From Apostichopus japonicus (lineage: Eukaryota; Echinodermata; Holothuroidea; Aspidochirotida; Stichopodidae): a DNA stretch of 64,000 nucleotides. The notes under the pieces are model-generated. The model was not told the DNA's origin. It saw only the letters and a list, made by a program, of their open reading frames with translations, and searched no databases. Positions 23,911 through 34,848 of this stretch are shown here, piece after piece. Where the stretch lies: contig NC_092577.1 of NCBI RefSeq assembly GCF_037975245.1, positions 35,084,898-35,148,897 of the forward strand, in the 5' to 3' direction. Every line of letters starts with the position of its first letter. The stretch's first letter is position 1. The translations under genes were made by a program, and so were the position numbers.

Positions 23911-24478
23911 AGAGATTCCAGCTTCGAATGAAGAGAGGGATATTTTTATCGGTGCTCTGAACAATCACAATGTTGCAACAAGTGAACAATGGAATGTTAC
24001 ACTCAAGCTAGAGAATAAACCGGTGACACTCAAGGTTGATAAGGGAGCCGAGGCGAACGTCATCCCAAAATCTTTGTTTACGAGGATAACACGACAGCAC
24101 AAGGTCACAGTGACTTCTTCCAAAGTATCACTGAAAGCCTACAATGGTCAGAAGATACCCGTGGATGGCAAATGCACACTCAACTGTCAGTACAAGGACA
24201 AAAACACTAAACTAGAGTTTATAATTGCTGACGTTAATGCCCAACCCCTGTTAGGTGCAACAACTAGTGAATCCTTGGGGTTAATACAAAGGATTGCATC
24301 AGTAGAAAAGGAGCATGATGTAAGTTATGAAAGTTTATTGCTTGATACTCAAGAAATATTCACAGCTTTAGGTTGTATTCCAGGTGTACAGACTATGGAG
24401 GTAGAGGGTGATGCAAATTGCAAAACCAGTTATACACGCCCCTCGCAAGATACCCATTGCGTTGAGGGACAAGGTTAA
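23911..24478 (+). pseudogene. Ty3/gypsy aspartic protease region
   Basis: Continuous with gag. The active-site block reads VDKGAEANVIP at about 24,035-24,067, whereas the family has Asp-Thr/Ser-Gly; Lys replaces the catalytic-loop Thr. A flap-to-C-terminal segment LLGATTSESLGL follows near 24,250. The frame ends at 24,478 and the reverse transcriptase continues in a different frame from about 24,408, so the polyprotein is broken here. Confidence 0.8.
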
Positions 24479-25210
24479 ACAAGAGCTAGATAGGATGGTG
24501 ACCATTGATGTTATAATAAGTAAGGTAGATTATCCAACTTCATGGGTGAATTCGATGGTTGTAGTCCAAAAAACAAATGGTACCCTTCGTATTTGTTTAG
24601 ATCCAAGGGATTTGAATCAATATGTCAAAAGGTCACACTACCAACTTCCAACAGTTACAGAGATAACTGCTCAGTTGTCAGGTGCTAAATTTTTTAGTAT
24701 TCTTGATGCGAGTTCAGGGTTTTGGCAGGTTAGGCTTGATGAACCAAGTGCTGACCTTTGCACTTTCAACAGTCCGTTCGGTAGGTATAAATTCAAACGT
24801 CTACCGTTTGGCCTTAACAGTGCCCCTGAGGTTTTTCATCGCTTGGTGCATGAAATCTTTGAAGGGCTACAAGGAGTCACCACATACATAGATGATATTC
24901 TTGTGTGGGGGAATTCAAAGCAGGAGCATGATCTAAGGCTAATTGAGGTTTTGAATAGGGCAAAAGACAGGAAACTCACCTTGAATAAAGCCAAGTGTCA
25001 GTTTGGCCTCAGTAAGATTAAGTACTTAGGACATGTTTTGACTGCAGAAGGGGTGCAAATTGATGATGGCAAGATTGAGGCTGTTGTAAACATGCCTAAA
25101 CCACAGTGTAAGAAGGATGTAGAGAGATTTTTAGGTATGGTAACCTATATTGCAAAATTCATCCCCAACCTTTACTGTGGCCGCACCATTACGTCAGTTA
25201 TTGTGTAAAG
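24408..25210 (+). pseudogene. Ty3/gypsy reverse transcriptase
   Basis: About 250 codons of clear RT. Fingers/palm motifs LRICLDPRDLNQ and FSILDASSGFWQVRL carry the first catalytic Asp. LPFGLNSAPEVFHRLV is next, then the YIDDI catalytic box near 24,885-24,899, and KYLGHVLTAEGVQ with the connection FLGMVTYIAKFIPNL. The frame breaks near 25,172, after FIPNL; the following sequence resumes one frame away at the start of the RNase H linker. It copies element RNA into DNA in intact relatives. The K02A2.6-like (Mag-type) look of the sequence is an impression, not a tree. Confidence 0.92.
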
Positions 25211-26199
25211 ATGTTACGTGGCATTGGCTAGAGAATCATGAGAATGCATTTATTCAGCTAAAGAAACTTGTCACTACAACACCCATTCTACGCTATTATG
25301 ATGTCAGTAAACCAGTCACATTGTCAGTCGATGCGTCACAAAGTGGACTCTGTGCAGTGTTGCTTCAGGATGACAAACCTGTGGCATATGCGTCACGAGC
25401 ACTAACAGAAACTGAGAAAGCATACGCCCAAATTGAGAAGGAGATGTTGGCTGTGGTACATGGGTGCGAACGCTTTCATCAGTATGTATATGGCAAGCAA
25501 GTTGAAATAGAGTCAGATCATAAGCCATTAGAATCCATAGTGCGGAAACCACTTGCTTTAGTACCGCCGAGACTACAAAGATTCTTACTCAGATTACAGA
25601 AGTATGATGTAGCAATTAAGTATAGGCCAGGTAAAGAGCTCTTAATTGCTGATACTTTGTCCAGGGCATACCTAAATCAAACAGGTGATGACAAATTATG
25701 TGAAGAAACTGAGGCATTCGTTCATATGCTAACAGCAAATTTGCCTATGACAGATCAAAAGTTGCTTGAGTTTCAAAATGCTACAAAAGAAGATGTTTGT
25801 TTGCAAAATCTGCTCAAACTAGTTCAAGGCGGGTGGCCTGAGAATAGGTCAGAAGTCATAGCTAATGTAAGGAGTTATTGGGAATATCAGGGAGAACTGC
25901 ACTATGCCGATGGTCTACTGTTTAGGGGTGAACGACTCATCGTTCCACAATCTCTGAGAAAACAAATGCTCTCAAAAATCCATGAAGGGCATTTGGGGGT
26001 AATAAAATGTAAATCTAGGGCAAGGGAGACAATGTTTTGGCCAGGCATGTCTGCCCAAATTAAGGATGTTATTTCAAAATGTGACATCTGTCAAACATAC
26101 CAAAACTCTAACCAAAAGGAACCGCTAAAATTGCATGAAGTTCCATTGCGACCATGGCAAAAGGTTGGCATGGATTTGTTTCACTTTAGTACTTGCTAA
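25150..26199 (+). pseudogene. Ty3/gypsy RNase H and integrase zinc domain
   Basis: RNase H is recognised by LSVDASQSGLCAVLLQ (catalytic Asp), the Glu in QIEKEMLAVVHGCERF, SDHKPLE and the distal IADTLSRA. The integrase HHCC domain follows at about 25,980-26,100 (HEGHLGVIKC ... CDICQTYQ), then PWQKVGMDLF. The frame stops at 26,199, just before the integrase core, with several expected residues missing, so there is a small deletion. Confidence 0.9.
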
Positions 26200-27021
26200 T
26201 AGTCGACTATTTTTCCAGGTATGTGGAGGTTTGCATGCTAAAAAATAGCACAACTAGTTCTTCAGTCATTGTGCATATTAAGTCAGTTTTTGCAAGACAT
26301 GGAGTTCCAGACGAGGTCATGTCCGACAACGGTCCTCAATTCCATTGCAAGGAGTTTACTGAATTTGCAAAACAGTGGGGTTTCATGCATACCGTATCTA
26401 GTCCACTCTTCCCACAGTCGAACGGCTTGGCCGAAAGATCGGTACAAACGGTCAAGAGGTTGCTCAAGAAAGCTTTGGCTGAAGGGAGGGATCCTTACCA
26501 TAGTCTTTTTATATTGCGTACAACACCAGTTGAAAGTATTGGTGGCAGCCCAGCTCAGCTGTTAATGGGCAGGCGACTAAAAAGTAATTTGCCAATGACA
26601 CATCAATTACTTAATTAAGCCTAAGGTGATCCCTAAAGTAAGAGAGAAAATGGTGGAAAATCAAGCTAGTCAGAGAAAGTACTATGATCGAGGAACAAAG
26701 CCTTTGTCATATCTTTCTGTAGGAGACAGCATTAGATATCAAACGCAAAATGGCAGATGGGAACCTGCTGTTGTCATTGAGAAAGCTACCACACCAAGGT
26801 CATATGTTATTCGTAACAAACATGGTAGTATCTTTAGGCGAAACAGGAGATTTCTACAGAAATCTAAAATTCCTTGGAAAGTGCAGGAAGACGTAGAATT
26901 TGATTTTAAGCCAACAGATATGCCAGGAATTAGGGAGACAGGTAACAATGCACACAGGGGTTTGCATACCAGGAGTGGTAGAGTTGTCAGGCAAAGGAGG
27001 AGGTTGATTGAAGAAGTGTAA
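26193..27021 (+). pseudogene. Ty3/gypsy integrase core and C-terminal domain
   Basis: The core D-D-E is visible: Asp in VDYFSRYVEV, Asp in SDNGPQFHCKEF and Glu in PQSNGLAERSVQ. GGSPAQLLMGR closes the core. A stop at 26,618 and a frame change precede the C-terminal part from about 26,626 (VGDSIRYQ, WEPAVVIEKA, SYVIRN), which ends at 27,021. This enzyme inserts the element DNA. With breaks in gag, at PR/RT, RT/RNase H, before the core and after it, the copy is dead. Confidence 0.9.
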
Positions 27022-27228
27022 ACTTATTCTTAAAAAAGAATAGAGACGAAAGAGTAAAGAAAGAGTAAAAACTTTTAGTTGCTTCAAAGTACAAGTTCAC
27101 TTTTATTAAACTTCATATCAAATCATTAACATTTTTGTATTGCATGACTTAAAGGGACATTCAATTTTAAGTTAAATGTCTGTTTTGTAATAGTAACTAA
27201 TTATGTCAAATCATCTTAAAGAGGAGGA

Positions 27229-27372
27229 TGTCATGTATTCAGAATACTTGTATGTAGTTTCTATTCTGACATACCGCCCTCTATTCTGTTAATTGTATAA
27301 ATGTGTTGAATAAACGAGTTGATCACAAGATGGCTACCTGACTACATAAACATATTTAATAGCCGGTGTCAC
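27229..27372 (+). repeat. probable 3' LTR of the gypsy element
   Basis: A purine tract AAAGAGGAGGA is followed directly by TGTCATG at 27,229, the usual polypurine tract/LTR start. Inside are TATAAA near 27,296 and AATAAA near 27,309. The right limit is uncertain because no matching 5' LTR exists upstream of gag to define it. Confidence 0.55.
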
Positions 27373-27948
27373 GTGGTCGGCATTCAAGTGATGTAAATTC
27401 ACAATTCTCAGTCCCAGTGCTCCTTCGTTTCACAATTTTGGATTAAAGAAAACTTTTGATGATGGAACGTTATCTTTGTTTTAAGAAAGAAAGAAAGGAA
27501 GGGAAAGGAGGAACTACATAAGTGATACGAGCCATAATTATAACTTTGAAGAGACGTACAAAATTGTGATAGTCTGATATGAAAGACATGAAAGCATTGA
27601 CTCAAATTTATGTCCTTGCTTTATATCTCTCTGTCTGTCTAAAGAAATGAAACCCTCTGTCTTACAATAAATGTTTGAAATCAAGTAGGCTGGTATTGAA
27701 TTCCCTACACCAGACAGTAACCAATGGCGACGGTAGTCCCATAAAGTGCTTCAAATTCTTTCTTACTTGATATGATCTAATGTTAATATGGTGAGATAGT
27801 TCCTCATTGCTAGTGGATGCGTAAACTGGCCACCTCTACTCACTTTCAGTTCTGGCTTTAGATCGTTTTCTACTGATGCACCCCGTCCCCAATCTTGATT
27901 CCTACACAGAGAAATACATCTTTTGCCCAAACTTCACTTTTGATGTTG
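27373..27948. other. no recognisable gene
   Basis: Purine-rich and AT-rich sequence with short chance frames; no element ends recognised. Confidence 0.45.
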
Positions 27949-27956
27949 CTGAAATC

Positions 27957-28323
27957 CAAGGGCATAGGAACCGGGGGGCTGGGCCCCCCCCCCCCAGTGA
28001 AAAATATTGGGGCGGAAGTATCATTCCTCCCCCCCCCCCCCCGCTCCGTAAGTCAGAAAACCCCTTTTTCATTTCCAAATGAGAAAAAAATCTCATTTGG
28101 AGCACCACACTACATCTAAGGCCAGGTGAAAATGCAAAATTATTTACAAAACTGGAGTGGGTGTTGAAGTGTGTTATATTGCACCAAATTGCGTCTGAGT
28201 CCACCTAGAAATGCAAAAAAATCCAAAGGGGGACACCCCTCCCCTTGTACCCCTCCCCCAGGCCGGCCATCAATCTTCAGCCCCCCCCCCCACCCCCACT
28301 TAAAGTATCTTCCTACGCCACTG
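27957..28323. mobile_element. non-autonomous hAT-like element, 367 bp, with exact 8 bp TSD
   Basis: CTGAAATC flanks both sides (27,949-27,956 and 28,324-28,331). Termini are imperfect inverted repeats: CAAGGGCATAGGAAC and, from the other end, CAGTGGCGTAGGAAG. The interior has C-runs and a segment resembling the interior of the 505 bp element (GCACCAAATTGCGTCTGAG). Non-coding. Confidence 0.8.
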
Positions 28324-28331
28324 CTGAAATC

Positions 28332-29704
28332 GGTCTTCAATAGGCCATATCGATAATTGGCCTGATGCCAAATCGGGTAAAGTTCACAGGTAAAACACAG
28401 GGAAGATATTTTAGTGAGATATTGGGTGCGGGGACAGTTGACTGAACAAATAAACAAAGGTGGTGTTTAAGAATACGAAAGTATGTGTTTGAAAAAGGTA
28501 AAACAAACATTGTACGAAGACAAGATTTCACTACTTCATGGACAAATATGTAACTGTAGAGTAAAGCAGTACACATTTGAGAAATCGTTTGAGACATACA
28601 ACAATAACAAAAAATCGGTATGTGTAGTTTCGAAATTTAAAGGGGGAAAAGTACTAGTCTCAATTATTTACAATTTCTTATGTTCTATCTGGGCCACTAT
28701 AAAATTCGTATGGAGAGGCTCGTAAAACCGCGCCCATTTCTGCCCACCTTTCCCACTATTTATTAGCTTATCATACCACGCCTCTTATTATAATTTGGAA
28801 AGATATTCTTCAAATATTTCAAGGTATAAGTTATTCTGTAACACAAAGAGAGCATGGCAATATATGGGGAAGAGGACCCAAACATTCCCGTCATTGAAGG
28901 TTGGCATATGGACTTTGAATGTTCAAAATTCTTTTTTAATTCAGATTTAACTTAAGTTCGTTATCATTGTTTATTCGATTTTGTTGTTAGGTTTGCTACA
29001 ATGCAGCTTCATGCAGCCCCCCTCCCCCATCCCTTCGGACCCGCCCACCATATGGGACCTACAAATACGTTCCACAGTAATTTAATTCTTCTCTCCACAT
29101 ATATTTTTGTGTTTTAAACGAGAAACAAAGATAAAAAAGAAAGACGCCAAATTCACAATTTTCCGGGGACTTCGTCGCCTGTTACCCATTTGTCTTAGTT
29201 ATTTTCATAATTCGTTTCTTTATGTTAGTTATTTGTGTACTCTATGTACAGGAAGTGTCTCACTACATAAGCCCACAATGGTTTTTTTGATACACTGGCT
29301 TTCACATTCCATAACTCTCTGCATTAGCTAATTAAAATGTGTACATGTTGTGAGAAAAAAAAACAAATAAATAAACGAAACGAAACGATAATGTGGTCGT
29401 TTATGGCGTAATTCGGTTTTTCACTTAAGATAATGATGTTTTATGTCAAATCGAAATGTTTAAATCGGATTTGTCATCGGAACATGAACAGTAGTTACTG
29501 TTCTAGCTATGAGTATTGGGTGGATTTGTTCACCCCTAATTTCAACTTTCATCTTGAACATATGATATTTTGCTATTAAATGGTGACGCTTTACTTTGAA
29601 GATTTAAACGTGTTTTTTCCTTATTTATAGCTTATTTTAGCATGAACACCTATATTTGAGTAATTGTGACATCTCAATTACACTTGTGAGATAAGACGTG
29701 TTTG
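28332..29704. other. no recognisable gene
   Basis: No convincing coding exon, RNA gene or element boundary was found here on either strand. Confidence 0.45.
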
Positions 29705-29905
29705 CTATATCATCCTTTCTCTTTGAGTCACTTCATTGATATTTCTGATCTGGTCTTTACATTCTCTGTTTTTCATATACTTTTCCAGTCCAGTGTACTG
29801 AGGATAATGATATCCAGGATGTCCGACATGATAGGAGTCTACTTGGTCTTCTGATCCATCCTCCCAGGATTCAATCAGTTCCAACAGAGTTCGGTATGAT
29901 GTCAT
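29705..29905 (-). CDS. possible small terminal exon or orphan ORF, 66 codons
   Basis: The minus strand is open for 66 codons with protein-like composition (EDGSEDQVDSYHVGHPGYHY, then YTGLEKYMKNRECKDQIRN) and a TAG stop. It is acidic then basic, rich in Tyr and Glu, and not low complexity, unlike most chance frames here. The ATG follows TATTGAG, which could also be read as a 3' splice site, so it might be the last exon of a minus-strand gene. I recognise no family and see no partner exon. It could equally be chance. Confidence 0.25.
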   Translation of the reverse strand: MTSYRTLLELIESWEDGSEDQVDSYHVGHPGYHYPQYTGLEKYMKNRECKDQIRNINEVTQRERMI

Positions 29906-31547
29906 CTCAATATATCATATTCCAATAAATTGGAAACTTCACTTTATATGCCTTCTTTCTCTGCCCAAAATATTGGCTTCATTACAGTATATATAAGATT
30001 ACGCTAAATATGAAGTTGTTAAAGCAAACTTACTTATTAGAATTGTGTAAGGATGAAGAACCATGACGCACTGCAATAGAAAGTTCCACGATCCATGGTT
30101 ATAATTACTACGTATTATTATCATGGATGATTTATTAACTGCAATATATTGAACAGCCAGTTGGCACAATTTTCCAATGCTTCACCACGTTATTGTCTTA
30201 TTGAACAGCCGTTTTTAAGCTTTATCAAATATAAGCGAGGTGTTCGTAATGCTCACAACGTCAGTGATTGCTTTGAAGCGGGAACTGAAAGTACATCAAT
30301 ACCAAATATTGTCCCAGCTGAGTGATATTAAATAAAATGCAGCTCTTCTCTTACACTCTGTACAGAAGTTATCTGTACACAAAAGACTGGTCACTCATCC
30401 TTTTCTTTAGATACATTAACGAGGTAGTTAGATATTTTACTTAAAAAAAGGAAGGTCACCTGGCATTTATTTTTATCTGGTCGTGATAATTTCTGTTTTA
30501 AATCCGTTTCTGGCTGGTCGTCAAGATTTGGTCCCACTTGATATTCAGAATATGGTCAGAAAGGCTCAGCCTTCAGCTCATTAATGTAACAGTTGTAATA
30601 GAAAGAAAGCTTCAATTCAAGCCAGCAGTGCTCGAGTCGAGTACATGTAATTCAAGTACTTCCGGGTACTTCGTGTTTCGAGTACCAAGTACTAGTCAGA
30701 TTACTGTTTTTAATAATCCGAGTACCGAAATGGAGTACTTTTTCATCCGGCTTCTTTTTCGAATTCCATATACAAAGGCCGTTATGTTCATGTTCAAAGA
30801 TCGTTATTGTAAGCAAACGAATATTAATAACCCGACATCGTTGTCTTTGATTTGTTATAGATGAGTTAAGTCCACCAATTTCTACTGACCGTTGTTTATC
30901 TAAAAATGGACGCTTGGTCACCCATCCCACCGACAACCATTGCATTAAAGTGGATTTTAGATTTTCTGAAATTTACAAAAAGGAATGAACCAGATGGAGG
31001 GGAACATAAAGCCTACAACATGTTACAGTTTAATCATTTTATTTTGTAGTACTGTTCATGAGGGTGACGTCATCTTGCCTCGTTTCCGTTATAGTATTGT
31101 GTAGTATTGTAGTGAAATGCACGTTTGTCTGTAATATATAGTTTCCCATCTGTGTGTGCACAGGATGTATTGTTTACATTTACATTTGTTCAGTACATAG
31201 ACTATACCCATGCATTTATGATGCCTATGTGAGCCTTGAACACCAGTGGTACTTCAAAACAAAGTCAGTTTGCCTTATCTATAACAGAAGGCTCCCCACC
31301 CCCACGTACGTCCCCACATGAAGGGCCTCTCCAACCCATATGTGAGTTTCTAAAGTAGTCCAAAAAGAATGGTTGCCTAGGACCAAGTTTTATAATCGAT
31401 TTCTACAAACTTACATTGTTGTTATTGATTACAAATTTTGACACTGTTTTGTTATTTACGGTGGTGTCTGCAAACTATGGTCCACTTAGAGACCCTGGCG
31501 AGATATGAGCAATGCTTACTGGCATTTTCAAACACTTATATCTAATA
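29906..31547. other. no recognisable gene
   Basis: Unique-looking AT-rich sequence. Near 30,640-30,740 the words GAGTAC/AAGTACT recur in a degenerate array, probably an old inverted-repeat element. No exon recognised. Confidence 0.45.
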
Positions 31548-31555
31548 AGCAGCAT

Positions 31556-32080
31556 GGTATCCAGTCAAAACGTCCCCGCTTTTTTAAGACCAAAACGTCC
31601 CCGCTTTTTACCAAAACGTCCCCGCAGTCAAAACGTCCCCGTGAGTCAAAACGTCCCCGCTTTTAATATCAGTTGGAATACAAATATGGATGTTTTTAGT
31701 TAAAATCAAAGAGTAAGGATAGGTATAGTTTAGGTTGAAAACACGTTTTTTAGGATTGGTAAGTGCCGGATATGAGGGCGGAAACATTTTTGAGTATAAT
31801 TTTCGGAGGTATAGGAAATTATAAATAGAAAAGGGAATGCAAGAGGGGGCTATAGCAGGATTTTTTCAACCTCTCCGAGTTGGTTTCTGAATGAATATAT
31901 GCGATATTGAGGGAAGGGAATAAAAAAGAATTTTTGTTTTGTTTACAAGTTACTTTTGGAATATATCAACGAGTAAGGATATTAGGATAAGTATAGTTTA
32001 GGTTGAAAACAGTTTTTAGGAGTGGGAAGTACCGGTTATGAGGGCGGAAACACTTTTGAGTATAATTTTCTGAGGTAAGA
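31556..32080. mobile_element. element with TIR made of AAAACGTCCCCGC repeats (one end)
   Basis: It starts GGTATCCAGTCAAAACGTCC and continues with four further AAAACGTCCCCG units to about 31,662. It then shares its interior (GGATAGGTATAGTTTAGGTT; ATGAGGGCGGAAACA) with the complete copy at 58,858-59,480, in the opposite orientation. The right terminus is not found. A partial second copy of the interior follows at 31,967-32,070, and another of the downstream part at 32,400-32,560. Non-coding. Confidence 0.75.
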
Positions 32081-32400
32081 TAAAGAATCAAACTACATGC
32101 ACAGAATACGGACAGGTTAATTAGCACGGTGAACACCGACAATGAGATACATGTAAGGGGATTAGTAGACAAGGGATGAAGAAAAGAAAGCAACAGGGGA
32201 AGAGGAGAGGTAGGAGATAAACAGTGGAGGGGCAAAAAGAGGATTAAAGGAACGGGGTAGGGAATAAACTGGAGGACAATGACAGAAAGGTGTGGAGAGA
32301 AAAAGCAAAAAAAGGGTGCGGAAGAGAGCTGTGAGAAGAGGATTGATGGGGGGGGGGGGAAGAAAAGGAGGAGGGCAGAGGAAAATTTGGTCATGTCCTT
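32080..32400 (-). mobile_element. Penelope-like tail fragment, reverse orientation
   Basis: This A/G-rich stretch (ACAGAATACGGACAGGTTAA ... GGGGATTAGTAGACAAGG) matches 14,565-14,770. It is therefore the reverse of the pyrimidine-rich tails at 15,050-15,360 and 20,480-20,690. It interrupts the AAAACGTCCCCGC-type element. Confidence 0.6.
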
Positions 32401-32559
32401 CATATCACGTAAGATAATACAAATAGAAACGGGTGATGCAAAAGGGCTGTAGGTTAATAGATTTTTTTTAAACACGGGTTGGTTTCGGAATGAATATAGG
32501 CTATACGATATTTTGAGAGAAGGGGGAAAAAAAGAAAATTTTTTGTTTGTTAACGTACA

Positions 32560-33190
32560 AGTTACAAGATAATAAAAGGGAAGGAATACAAGAGGTTATG
32601 AGTTTGTTTTTTTAAATTTTGGAATGAACATATACGATGTTCCCCCGGTTTGATTCGGTGACCATTTTTTCCCCCGAATATTTGCTTCCGTAAAATATGA
32701 AAATCCCCTAGTTGAATGTCGTGATTTTTTTCCCCGCTGAAAATTCGCTTTCGAAAAGGTATGAAAATTTGACGCCGTGACCTTTTTTTCTCTTTGCAAA
32801 ATTGTGCATTTTTACCCCCCCCCCCCCCCGCCCCGTCAGCCGCTATACAAATCATACCCTGTTTAATTCTACTTTACCCTCCCTTATTAAATATACAGAT
32901 AAAGAAACGCCGACAAGCAACAAATCAACAACATACTGAATTTAAGTTATAAACTACATAAATAAACTACATTCTTGTTGTAGAACTTGTTCACCGACAA
33001 GCAAAACATGTAACGTTACAACACTAAAGGTAATCGAACGATTAATTCCATACTTCAAAATGTCAAATATCAACAGGGGCACGTACCGTAAATTTTACTT
33101 CGTAAAAATAAACGATAAGTGATTTCACTCAATTTAAAATATTATAGAGATAAATTTATATTGTATAGTATACGCATCCAAAATCGTTTC
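32560..33190. other. no gene; short direct repeats and a C-run
   Basis: 32,640-32,830 holds two to three ~65 bp imperfect repeats (ATATGAAAATCCCC / GTATGAAAATTTGACG) ending in a 17-base C-run near 32,815. The remainder is AT-rich with nothing recognised. Confidence 0.5.
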
Positions 33191-33194
33191 AGTC

Positions 33195-34560
33195 ATTGAA
33201 GAAGTAATGATTTAGTGGTCATTTAAATTGGTCAAGCACTCTTTGGACCGGGCAAGACGCATTATGGTAGTCTTCTACAATGTCCTTAGAGTACATGTTA
33301 CCCATAGGTTTGGTGATCCAAGGCGTGCTGCATGGATTAGGGCCCAAAGCTTTTTCGTGGACCCGTTACACTCATTAAATAAGTAATGATTTAATGGTCA
33401 TTTAAATTGGTCAAGCACTCTTTGGACCGGGCAAGACGCATTATTGTACTCTTCTACAATGTCCTTAGAGTTCATGTTAACCATCGGTTTGGTGATCCAA
33501 GGCGTGCTGCATGGATTAGGGCCCAAAGCTTTTTCGTGGTCCCGTTTCACTCATTAAATAAGTAATGATTTAATGGTCATTTAAATTGGTCAAGCACTCT
33601 TTGTACCGGGCAAGACGCATTATGGTACACTTCTACAAAGTCCTTAGAGTTCATGTTAACCATCGGTTTGGTGATCTAAAGCGTGCTGCATGGATTAGGG
33701 CCCTAACCTTTTTCGTGGTCCCGTTTCACTCATTAAAAAGGAATGATTTAGTGGTCATTTAAATTGGTCAAGCACTCTTTGGACCGGGCAAGACGCATTA
33801 TGGTACTCTTCTACAATGTCCTTAGAGTTCATGTTAACTATCGGTTTGGTGATCCAAGGCGTGCTGCATGGATTAGGGCCCACAGCGTTTTCGTTGTCCC
33901 ATTTTACGGATTAAGTAATGGTTTAATGGTCATTTAAATTGGTCAAGCACTCTTTGTACCGGGCAAGACGCATTATGGTACACTTCTACAAAGTCCTTAG
34001 AGTTCATGTTAACCATCGGTTTGGTGATCCAAGGCGTGCTGCATGGATTAGGGCCCAAAGCTTTTTCGTGGTCCCGTTACACTCATTAAAAAAGTAATGA
34101 ATTAGTGGTCATTTAAATTGGTCGAGCACTCTTTGTACCGGGCAAGACGCATTATGTTACCCTTCTACAATGTCCTTAGACTTCCTATGACCCATTGCTT
34201 GGGCGGTCCAAGGCGTGCTGGTTTTGATTAGGGCCCAAATGTTTTTTTTCAGTTCCCGTTACATTTATTTAAAAAAAATGTTGATTTAATGGTCATTTTA
34301 ATTGGTCAAGCACTCTTTGGACCGGGCAAGACGCATTATGGTACTCTTCTACAATGTGTTAAGAATTCATATGACCCATTGGTAAGGTGGTCCAAGGCGT
34401 GCTAGTCTTGATTAGGGCCTAAAGTAATTTGTTTACATTAATTTAAGAACTGATGAAGTACTGGTCATTTTAGTTGGTCAAGAACTATTTGGATCGGTCA
34501 AGATGCATTATGGTACCCTTCTACATAATCATTAGAGTTCATATGATCCATGGGCCATAG
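33195..34560. repeat. ~179 bp tandem repeat, 8 copies
   Basis: TGGTCATTTAAATTGGTCAAG recurs at 33,216, 33,395, 33,574, 33,752, 33,927, 34,106, 34,290 and 34,462, a period of 172-184 bp. The last two copies are the most diverged. Other constant words are GGGCAAGACGCATTATG and AAGGCGTGCTGCATGGATTA. The array ends about 290 bp before the first coding exon of the coiled-coil gene. There is no coding potential. Confidence 0.93.
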
Positions 34561-34848
34561 ATAAACCTCTTTCCACGACCAAATGTTGAACATCTTGTAA
34601 GAAAGCTTTTGTCTTGCCAGAGGTGTTACGTCGATACCATTGTCGAATACGTAACTGAATAGGTAGCTCAGTTACTCATTCGCGAATATCGAACGAGAAA
34701 CGGGGAATAAGTATCTAACTTCACACCGGTCATTCAGTTAGCGACAAGACCACGACAAGACGCCACCCACCGTTGCCATCGAACTTGGCGTCCGTTTCTA
34801 GACTGTCAACTATTTTTGTTACGTGAATTATATCTTCTTGCAAGTACA

